Shown: positions 9,129 through 16,928 of the stretch, one piece after another | Layout: each line of letters starts with the position of its first letter | Numbering within the stretch: position 1 is the stretch's first letter | Notes under the pieces: model-generated | Database searches by the model: none | What the model saw: only the letters and a program-made list of their open reading frames with translations | Told to the model about the DNA's origin: nothing | Program-made: the position numbers and the translations under genes | NCBI GenBank assembly: GCA_025057315.1 | Contig: JANWXW010000038.1 | Location: 1 to 47,643, forward strand | Origin: Myxococcota bacterium | GTDB taxonomy: Bacteria; Myxococcota_A; Polyangia; Palsa-1104; JAEUJZ01 | Length of the DNA stretch: 47,643 nt | Direction: 5' to 3'

Positions 9129-9152
9129 GCGGATTGTGCAGGCGGATTGTGC
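9129..9152 (+). repeat. Direct repeat upstream of a small ORF
   Basis: GCGGATTGTGC occurs twice (9129-9139 and 9142-9152) with a 13-base period, just after a palindromic TGCGCATGC-like stretch. It lies 75-98 bases before the ATG at 9227. A 13-base period is not a whole helical turn. It could be an operator or a local duplication. Confidence 0.4.
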
Positions 9153-9226
9153 GCACCGCGGGGGCGGGAAGAAATGTCAGAGGCGGAAAGTATGCTGGGA
9201 CGGTAGTGAGAGGAGGGAGCTAGATC

Positions 9227-9487
9227 ATGTGGACCCCCAACTTCTCGATGATCGGTCGGGCCCTGGTGCATGGCCTGAGCCGGTGGCTGGCCATGATGGG
9301 CGACAACCCGCCCCTTTCGCGGGATCCCGGGCTGCTCTGCTGGCAGTACCTGCATGATCCCCCCGGGGAGCGGCCGGCGACCACCCCAGCGGACGTCCCA
9401 GCGGAGCTGCCGCAACCGGAGGGGACTGGTCCCATGACCTGGACGCCAGCTGACCCGGACCGTCCCTCGCTTCACCTTGTTGCCTGA
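9227..9487 (+). CDS. Small hypothetical protein
   Basis: The 86-residue ORF begins MWTPNFSMIGRALVHGL. It has the best Shine-Dalgarno in its region, AGGAGG, ten bases before the ATG. Third codon positions are strongly G/C, as in neighbouring real genes. The N-terminal 30 residues could form an amphipathic helix, and the rest is Pro-rich and probably disordered. I recognise no family and there is no signal peptide. It stands alone between the antiporter operon and the converging glmU gene. Confidence 0.5.
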   Translation: MWTPNFSMIGRALVHGLSRWLAMMGDNPPLSRDPGLLCWQYLHDPPGERPATTPADVPAELPQPEGTGPMTWTPADPDRPSLHLVA

Positions 9488-9520
9488 TCGGGCCGTGGGG
9501 GGAAGCAGGCTCCGGGGAGG

Positions 9521-10915
9521 CTAGTTGTCTCCCCGTGCCTGCTCGCGGCGCTTGTGCCTCCGTTCGGCGTAGCCCTCGCGGTTGATCTGCGGTGCGCGGC
9601 TGAGGGCCAGAGCACCAGGCGGCACGTCCTGCACCACGGTGGTGCCAGCACCAACGACCGCTCCAGCACCCACGCGCACCGGGGCCACCAGCTGGGTGTC
9701 TGAGCCGATGAAGGCCCCATCCTCGATGATCGTCCGGTGCTTGGCGTAGCCATCGTAGTTGCAGGTGATGGTACCGCAGCCGACGTTGACCCGCTGCCCG
9801 ACCTCGGCATCGCCCAAGTAGGTGAGGTGGTTGGCCTTGGCACCGCGGCCCATGCGCGTCTTTTTCAGCTCGACGAAGTTGCCGATGTGGACATCTTCAG
9901 CCAGCTCGCTGCCAGGACGTAGGTGGGCAAAGGGGCCAAGCTGCACCCGAGGGCCGATCACGCTATCCTGGGCCACGGTGTAGGGCTTCAGGTGGCACTG
10001 GTCGCCGACAGTCACGTCGGTCAGCACGCAGCCAGCCTCGATGCGGCAGCCTACGCCGATGCGGCAGCGGCCACGCAGGATAACGCCCGGACCCAGCTCG
10101 GTGTCGCGGCCGATGATGACGTCCTCATCGATGAAGGTGGTGGCCGGATCGCGCATCGTCACGCCGGCGCGCAGGTGGGCCTCGTTGATGCGCCGCCGCA
10201 TCGCCGCCTCGGCGTGGGCCAGGTCCAGCCGGTCGTTGATGCCCTGTACCTCCTCAAAGGGGGCCTCCACCACGGCTACCTCGTCGCGGGCGGCAGCCTG
10301 GGCCACGATGTCTGTCAAATACAGCTCCCCTTGGGCGTTGTCGCTGCGCAGGGTGGTCAGGGCCTCGCGCAGGAAACCTGCCTCGATGACGTACATGCCG
10401 GCGTTGACCTCAGGGATGAGGCGCTCCGCCTCGCTGCAGTCGCGATCCTCGACGACGCGCACCAGGCGCCCTCCCTGGCGCAGCAGGCGCCCATAGCCCC
10501 TGGGGTCCGGCGGGCGCGTGGACAGAAGCGCCAGCAGGCGGCCCCGCGCAGCTTGGATCAAGGGCTGCAGGGTGTCGGCCCGCAACAGCGGCGTGTCACC
10601 ATAGAGGATTAGCACCTTGCCCGAGACATCCGCCACCAGCGGCAGGGCCTGGAGCACCGCATGCCCGGTGCCGCGCTGCTCGGCCTGCAGAGCCAGCTGC
10701 ACGGCATCTGGACCGAAGCGCGCGTGCACCGCAGCACGCACTGCCTCGGCTTGATGACCCACAACCAGCACGATGCGCTCTGAACCCAGCGCCTGCGCCA
10801 GCCGAATCGGGTACTCCACCAGGGGGCGGCCGCACAGCCGGTGGAGCACCTTGGCGGTGTCCGAGCACATGCGCGTGCCACGCCCCGCTGCCAGGATGAT
10901 CGTCGAGAGAGACAT
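9521..10915 (-). CDS. glmU: Bifunctional UDP-GlcNAc pyrophosphorylase / glucosamine-1-phosphate acetyltransferase
   Basis: GlmU acetylates glucosamine-1-phosphate, then couples it to UTP to make UDP-GlcNAc for peptidoglycan and LPS. The 464-residue protein has an N-terminal nucleotidyltransferase domain, with LAAGRGTRMCSDTAKVLH at residues 9-26, GTGHAV and YGDTPLL. The C-terminal left-handed beta-helix has hexapeptide repeats, the family signature NFVELKKT, and GxxANHLTYLGDA. The ATG at 10915 is chosen because the 65 extra upstream codons of the open frame do not resemble GlmU and would run through the divergent gene. GlmM and GlmS are not in the window. Confidence 0.96.
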   Translation of the reverse strand: MSLSTIILAAGRGTRMCSDTAKVLHRLCGRPLVEYPIRLAQALGSERIVLVVGHQAEAVRAAVHARFGPDAVQLALQAEQRGTGHAVLQALPLVADVSGKVLILYGDTPLLRADTLQPLIQAARGRLLALLSTRPPDPRGYGRLLRQGGRLVRVVEDRDCSEAERLIPEVNAGMYVIEAGFLREALTTLRSDNAQGELYLTDIVAQAAARDEVAVVEAPFEEVQGINDRLDLAHAEAAMRRRINEAHLRAGVTMRDPATTFIDEDVIIGRDTELGPGVILRGRCRIGVGCRIEAGCVLTDVTVGDQCHLKPYTVAQDSVIGPRVQLGPFAHLRPGSELAEDVHIGNFVELKKTRMGRGAKANHLTYLGDAEVGQRVNVGCGTITCNYDGYAKHRTIIEDGAFIGSDTQLVAPVRVGAGAVVGAGTTVVQDVPPGALALSRAPQINREGYAERRHKRREQARGDN

Positions 10916-10921
10916 GGTGTT

Positions 10922-10950
10922 GTGGTAGCACCGCCCGTGACAAGCGGCAA
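10922..10950 (-). promoter_or_regulatory. glmU promoter
   Basis: Minus-strand TTGCCG (10950-10945), a 17-base spacer and TACCAC (10927-10922) precede the glmU ATG by six bases. The -10 box lacks the final T, so it is weak by sequence, but its position matches the other possible leaderless starts in this window. Confidence 0.35.
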
Positions 10951-10959
10951 GCCCACGCA

Positions 10960-10985
10960 GCCGGGTTGGTACGCCGGGTTGGTAC
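10960..10985 (+). repeat. 13-bp perfect tandem repeat in a divergent promoter
   Basis: GCCGGGTTGGTAC is repeated twice head to tail (10960-10972, 10973-10985) in the 81-base gap between glmU and the divergent membrane protein gene. The second copy supplies the first three bases of a TACAAT -10 box. Confidence 0.75.
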
Positions 10986-10988
10986 AAT
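10983..10988 (+). promoter_or_regulatory. -10 box of the GT-C-like gene
   Basis: TACAAT ends eight bases before the ATG at 10997, implying a leader of about two bases. No good -35 box is seen at normal spacing; the tandem repeat occupies that position. Confidence 0.4.
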
Positions 10989-10996
10989 GGGTGCCC

Positions 10997-12520
10997 ATGG
11001 CCGCCCGCCTCTACGTCCTGCTGGCGTGCACGTTCCTGCTGCTGACCAGCCGCGAGCCACCGTGGGCCGACGCGCACGTGGTTTATGACACCACGCAGGC
11101 CCTCATCCACCGCGGCGCGCTGGATGTGACGCTACCAGGTCCGCCGCAGTTCTTTGTTCACCGGCATGGGCGCAAGTACGGCGTGTTCCCACTGGGCAAC
11201 GTGATCGCCATGGTGCCAAGCTACCTTGCCTTTCTAGCCCTGCGTCACGTGCCAGGGCTGCCGCAGGGGCCGCTGTTTGCGCTAACCAGCCACCTGTCTC
11301 CGGCGCTGCTGATGGCGGCCGCATGCCTGCTGTTTTTCCACCTGTGCCGTCGCCGCGGCGCCTCGCCGGGCTGGGCCGCGTTGCTGGCCGTGACGCTGGG
11401 GCTGTGCACGCTCTGCTTCAGCTATGCCCGGGTGGCCTACTCCGAGGCGCTCCAGACGGTGGCCATGCTGCTCGTGGTAGAGCGGACGCTGGTGGCAGCG
11501 GAGCGGCCCACGCCCAGGGTGATGGCCGGGCTGGGCGCGGCCGCGGGCGTGCTGCTGACCTCCAAGCTGGTCTACGCGCTGCTGCTGCCCGTGCCGGTGC
11601 TGTACCTGGCGGAACGACACATCCTGCAGCCGCGGCGGCAGGGACAGCGGCCAGACTGGCCAGGGCTGGTGGCAGGCAGCGCGGTGGGGCTGCTGTGCTT
11701 CGCGCCGTTTGCGGCGGTGACGCTGTGGCACAACTGGCTCAAGACGGGCTCGGTGCTGGACTCCGGCTACCGGATTCAAGACGGCATCTTTTCCGGCGAT
11801 CTATTGCCCGCCCTGTACGGCTATACGCTCTCGACGGGCAAGAGCATGTTCCTGTACTCGCCGCCGCTGGTGCTGGGCCTGTGCGGGCTGGGCGAGGGCT
11901 GGCGGCGACGGCGTGCGGAGACGGCGCTGCTGTGCGCCATGATCGCCACGGTGATGCTGTTTAACGCCAAGTTTCGCCACTGGAATGGCGACTACTGCTG
12001 GGGTCCGCGTCTGCTCACGCCCATCACCCCGCTGGTGCTCCTGCTGAGCGTGCCCTGGCTGCCTGCCTGGGTGCAGACGAGGCGGCGGCAGATGGTACTC
12101 GGACTGGTGCTGGCCGCGGGCCTGGGAGTGCAGCTGATCGGTGCCTCACTGTATTGGGACCATTACATCCGCATCCTGCTGGCGGTCAAAGACCAGACCG
12201 GGGCGGCAGGCTGGTTCCAGGATCAGGTCGGACACGGACACTTCATTCCGCAGTTTTCGCCCATCCGTGGCCACCTGTGGCTGCTCGGGCACCTGCTGCG
12301 CGGCGATCCGGATCTGGGTCGGGACCCGCCCTGGCGACTCCTGGTACCGCAGCGGGTGTACCTTCGGCCGCACGGCGAGGCACTGCGGTTGGACCTGTGG
12401 GCGCTGGACTGGCTGCCCGGGCCGGGGCGAACGGCGGGCGTGCTGCTGATGGTGCTGCTGGGCGGCGGTGCCCTCTGGGCCGGCGGAGGACTCTACAGGC
12501 GCTGCCGCAGCAGCGTGTAG
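10997..12520 (+). CDS. Multi-pass membrane protein, probable GT-C-type glycosyltransferase
   Basis: The 507-residue protein has about 10-12 predicted membrane segments. The first extracytoplasmic loop contains PPWADAHVVYDT, followed by KYGVFPLGNVIAMVPSY. This layout, acidic residues in loop 1 and then a Tyr-Gly-xx-Pro-Leu-Gly turn, is common in polyprenyl-phosphate-sugar-dependent GT-C and PMT-like proteins. A later FLYSPPLVLGLCGL is also typical. The sugar and acceptor are unknown. The ATG at 10997 is favoured (MAARLYVLLACTFLLLTS); an in-frame GTG lies six bases upstream. Its 3' end overlaps the convergent family 2 glycosyltransferase by 28 bases. The pair may act together, the GT2 enzyme making the lipid-linked sugar donor. 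Confidence 0.8.
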   Translation: MAARLYVLLACTFLLLTSREPPWADAHVVYDTTQALIHRGALDVTLPGPPQFFVHRHGRKYGVFPLGNVIAMVPSYLAFLALRHVPGLPQGPLFALTSHLSPALLMAAACLLFFHLCRRRGASPGWAALLAVTLGLCTLCFSYARVAYSEALQTVAMLLVVERTLVAAERPTPRVMAGLGAAAGVLLTSKLVYALLLPVPVLYLAERHILQPRRQGQRPDWPGLVAGSAVGLLCFAPFAAVTLWHNWLKTGSVLDSGYRIQDGIFSGDLLPALYGYTLSTGKSMFLYSPPLVLGLCGLGEGWRRRRAETALLCAMIATVMLFNAKFRHWNGDYCWGPRLLTPITPLVLLLSVPWLPAWVQTRRRQMVLGLVLAAGLGVQLIGASLYWDHYIRILLAVKDQTGAAGWFQDQVGHGHFIPQFSPIRGHLWLLGHLLRGDPDLGRDPPWRLLVPQRVYLRPHGEALRLDLWALDWLPGPGRTAGVLLMVLLGGGALWAGGGLYRRCRSSV

Positions 12521-13164
12521 ACGGCAGCGAACCCGTCGCGCCAGGTGATCTTCTTTTCGCGCGGGTTGCGGGGCGTGTAGCCGATGGGCATCTCGACGAT
12601 GCGGAAGCCGCGCCGGAGGACTTGGGCCGTGATCTCTGGCTCGATCTCGAAGCGCGAGGCGCGCAGCACGAGCTGGTCGAGCACGTCCCGGCGCAGGACC
12701 TTGTAACAGGTCTCGATGTCCGTCAGGTGCGAGCCGTATAGCAGATTGGTCAGCATGGCCAGGGCGCGGTTGGCCAGATAGAAGGCCAGCGTCCCCTTGC
12801 GCCCCCCTTGTAGGAAGCGCGAGCCGTACACCACATCTGCCTGTCCGTCGAGGATGGGACGGACCAGGCGAAGATACTCGGCCGGGTCCAGCTCCAGGTC
12901 TGCATCCTGGATGGTGACGATGTCACCGCGGGCCAGGGAAAACCCAATGCGCACCGCCGCCCCCTTGCCCAGGTTCACGGGGCTGTGATGGATGCGGATG
13001 CCGTCCTGCCCCTCCCAGGCCCGGAGGACCTCGCGGGTCCCGTCGGTAGAGCCATCGTTGACGATGATGATCTCTTTGTCGAGCGCCAGCGCGCGGACCT
13101 TTTCAAGAAGGGCGTGGACGGTCTTTTCCTCGTTGAAGACCGGGATGATGATCGAGAGCAGCAA
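12493..13164 (-). CDS. Family 2 glycosyltransferase, polyprenyl-phosphate-sugar synthase type
   Basis: The 223-residue protein begins LLSIIIPVFNEEKTV, the classic GT2 N-terminus. It has the nucleotide-sugar motif IVNDGSTDGT, then QDADLELDP (the DxD-like metal site) and YGSRF. It ends without membrane helices, as in DPM1-type enzymes that load a sugar onto undecaprenyl or dolichyl phosphate at the inner face. The open frame extends upstream to 13269, but that segment is not GT2-like and runs to within 17 bases of the divergent regulator gene. I therefore choose TTG at 13164. A TATATT box lies eight bases before that TTG, inside an unusually AT-rich patch. The 3' end overlaps the convergent GT-C-like gene. 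Confidence 0.88.
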   Translation of the reverse strand: MLLSIIIPVFNEEKTVHALLEKVRALALDKEIIIVNDGSTDGTREVLRAWEGQDGIRIHHSPVNLGKGAAVRIGFSLARGDIVTIQDADLELDPAEYLRLVRPILDGQADVVYGSRFLQGGRKGTLAFYLANRALAMLTNLLYGSHLTDIETCYKVLRRDVLDQLVLRASRFEIEPEITAQVLRRGFRIVEMPIGYTPRNPREKKITWRDGFAAVYTLLRQRL

Positions 13165-13249
13165 ACAAAAAAAATATATCCTGCCGGCGTCGGAAAATCG
13201 AAGAAAATCAGCCCCCTTGGGGGGATCTCTCGGTGCAGAAGCGGCCGAT

Positions 13250-13279
13250 TTGACCCCCCTGGCCCGCATTTGCTAGCGT
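13250..13279 (+). promoter_or_regulatory. Promoter of the sigma-54 response regulator
   Basis: TTGACC (13250-13255), an 18-base spacer and TAGCGT (13274-13279) precede the GTG at 13286 by six bases. This predicts a leaderless transcript. No separate Shine-Dalgarno is present. Confidence 0.5.
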
Positions 13280-13285
13280 CAGGGT

Positions 13286-14713
<1,428 letters not shown>

Positions 14714-14728
14714 CTCTGCCCCGCAAGC

Positions 14729-15706
14729 CTACCTCGGGCCCGGCAGCAGCAGGTCCAGAAGCCGCTGGCGCCCGGGCGGCAGGGCGGCCTCTACCACGAC
14801 GCGTTGCCCGTGGGCCGGGGAGACCAAGGCCAAGCGGGCGGCGTGCAGAAACGGCCCCTGGGCATCGGCGTACTCGGCGGGGGTGAGCTGCCCAGCCAGC
14901 TCCGGTGACAGCCGCGAGCCGCCATAGAGCAGATCGCCATAGAGGGGCAGGCCGAGGTAGGCCAGGTGCGCCCGGATCTGATGGCGGCGACCGACCCCGA
15001 TGTGCACCTTCAGCAGGGTCACGCCCCGGCCCCGTCGTTCTACGGCAAACTCGGTGTGCGCTTCCAGCGCACCGGCATCGTAGGCCCGCTCGCGTGGCAG
15101 GACCTGCACCCGGCCGCCGCCAGGCGCTGGGCCCAACGGCAGGTCGATGCGTCCGCGCTCGCCCAGCGGCTCCCCTTGGACCAGCGCCAGGTACTCTTTG
15201 TCGATTTCTCCCTGCTGGAAGGCCCTGCGCAGGGCGGTCCAGGCATCGCGCGTGCGGGCGGCCAGGAGCACGCCACTGGTGAAGGTGTCCAGGCGGTGGC
15301 ACAGCCCCCCCTCGCGGGGGTGCTGGCTGGCAGAGGCGCACTCCGGATAGCGCGCCACCAGGGCGGAAGCCACGGTGCCACGCTCGCCCGCCCGCAGCGG
15401 GTGGCTGGGCAGCCCCACCGGTTTGTTGATGGCCACCACTGCGGCATCCTCGTACAGCACCTGGAGCGGCAACTCTGGCTGCGGCACCGGAGGGACGACC
15501 AGGTCGTCGGCTGGCATATGAGCCAGTTCGACCCGGTCGCCAGCTGCCAGCAACAGGCCCTTGCGCGCCAGCCGGCCCCCGACGCGCACCTGCCCTGAGG
15601 CGATGAGCCGGACCACGGCCGCACGGCTCCGGCCCGTCTGGCGAGCCAGGAAGCCGTCCAGACGTTGACCCGCCTCTTCCTGGCGGACCGTGAAGACGCG
15701 CTCCAT
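14729..15706 (-). CDS. RluA-family rRNA/tRNA pseudouridine synthase
   Basis: The 325-residue enzyme converts specific uridines in RNA to pseudouridine. An N-terminal S4 RNA-binding domain (about 12-65, QRLDGFLARQTGRSRAAV) precedes the catalytic domain. INKPVGLPSHP is at about 93-103, and the active-site motif HRLDTFTSG carries catalytic D140. GVGRRHQIRAHLAYLGLPLYGD follows. Its target base (RluC/RluD type) cannot be told from sequence alone. The ATG at 15706 follows the moeA stop by one base, so the two genes are almost certainly co-transcribed. It converges with the response regulator across a 15-base gap. Confidence 0.94.
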   Translation of the reverse strand: MERVFTVRQEEAGQRLDGFLARQTGRSRAAVVRLIASGQVRVGGRLARKGLLLAAGDRVELAHMPADDLVVPPVPQPELPLQVLYEDAAVVAINKPVGLPSHPLRAGERGTVASALVARYPECASASQHPREGGLCHRLDTFTSGVLLAARTRDAWTALRRAFQQGEIDKEYLALVQGEPLGERGRIDLPLGPAPGGGRVQVLPRERAYDAGALEAHTEFAVERRGRGVTLLKVHIGVGRRHQIRAHLAYLGLPLYGDLLYGGSRLSPELAGQLTPAEYADAQGPFLHAARLALVSPAHGQRVVVEAALPPGRQRLLDLLLPGPR

Positions 15707-15707
15707 G

Positions 15708-16910
15708 TCAGACCATGACCAGCAGGTGGGCGATCAGTTCCGTCTCTGGCTCCAGCCGGGCTTCGCCCGGTGGCACCTCCAGCAGGGCGTGGATGCCGAC
15801 CATGGAGCGTAGCATGCCGGAGCCCTGCTGCGCCGCTGGCTGGGCCCACAACACCCCATCGGAGGCGCGCTCGAGGCGGGCACGGACAAAGTGCACCCGG
15901 CGGCGATCCGGCTGCAAGGGCGTACGCAGACGCACCGGCACGCGCGGCCGGACCGCGGCAGAGGGGGGCAGCCCGAGCATGCGTCGCAGCGCCGGCCGCA
16001 CGAACAGCTCGAAGCTGACCATGGATGAGGCCGGGTTGCCTGGCAGGCCAAAGACCAGCACGCCCTGGCGTGTGCCGAAGCTGAGCGGCTTGCCCGGCTT
16101 CATCGCCACCTGCCAGAAGTGTTGCTGGACACCCAGCCCGACCAGGACCTCCTTTACGTGGTCGAACTCGCCCACCGACACGCCCCCCGAGGAAAGCACC
16201 ACATCGGCCTGCAACGCCGCGCCAAAGCCGACCCTGAGCGCCTCGGGGTCATCGGGCAAAAAGGGCACCATGCGCGGCAGCCCCCCGGCCTGAACCACCT
16301 GCGCGCACAGCGCGTGGGCGTTGCTGCCCACGATCTGGCCAGGCCCGAGGGGGCGGTCCGCTGGGACCAACTCGTCGCCGGTGGACAGGATGCTCACCTG
16401 CGGACGGCGGTGGACCTCCACCAGGGTCCGCCCCAGCGCGGCCAGCAGGCCCACCTCGCCAGGGCCGATCTCAGCGCCCGCGGCGAGCACCTCGGACCCC
16501 TCGGCCACGTCCTCGCCCCTGCGGCGCACGTGGTCGCCAGGCCGCGGTGAGCGCACAAAGCGCACCCTGCCGCCCTCCTCGGTCGCCTCCTCACGCATGA
16601 TCACCGCGTCGGCCCCCTCGGGCAGCGGTGCACCGGTCATGATGCGCAGCGCGGAGCCGGGTGCCAGCGGCGGACCTACCTGGCCTGCTGCCACCACGCC
16701 CTGCACGGTCAGAGGGACCCCAGGGACGACCTCCCGCGCGCGCACGGCATAGCCGTCCATGGCCGCATTGTCCCAGGGAGGCAGGGAGCGGCCCGCACGG
16801 ACCGGCCGGCTCAAGACGCGCCCGAGCGCATCAGACAGGGACACCAGCTCCTCGTCCAGGGGAGCCGCCCGGGCCAGGATCTCAGATAGAGCCTCTGGGG
16901 GGGTGCGCAT
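15708..16910 (-). CDS. moeA: Molybdopterin molybdenumtransferase
   Basis: MoeA inserts molybdate into adenylylated molybdopterin to form the molybdenum cofactor in the cytoplasm. The 400-residue length and motif order are normal. PPWDNAAMDGYAVRA lies near residue 45, then GAPLPEGADAV, the MoaB/Mog-like domain with ILSTGDELV, SSGGVSVGEFDHV, PGKPLSFG and GLPGNPASSMVSFE. The C-terminal MoeA domain IV follows. GGAGG lies six bases before the ATG at 16910. It sits 18 bases after the large lipoprotein gene and one base before the RluA-type gene, suggesting a three-gene transcript. No other cofactor genes are in the window. Confidence 0.96.
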   Translation of the reverse strand: MRTPPEALSEILARAAPLDEELVSLSDALGRVLSRPVRAGRSLPPWDNAAMDGYAVRAREVVPGVPLTVQGVVAAGQVGPPLAPGSALRIMTGAPLPEGADAVIMREEATEEGGRVRFVRSPRPGDHVRRRGEDVAEGSEVLAAGAEIGPGEVGLLAALGRTLVEVHRRPQVSILSTGDELVPADRPLGPGQIVGSNAHALCAQVVQAGGLPRMVPFLPDDPEALRVGFGAALQADVVLSSGGVSVGEFDHVKEVLVGLGVQQHFWQVAMKPGKPLSFGTRQGVLVFGLPGNPASSMVSFELFVRPALRRMLGLPPSAAVRPRVPVRLRTPLQPDRRRVHFVRARLERASDGVLWAQPAAQQGSGMLRSMVGIHALLEVPPGEARLEPETELIAHLLVMV

Positions 16911-16928
16911 GGGTCCTCCTGTAGGCGC

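Noticed and set aside
12493..12520. Overlap of the GT-C-like and GT2 genes as a frameshift or misassembly
   Set aside because: Both proteins end naturally and are convergent; a 28-base 3' overlap is ordinary.
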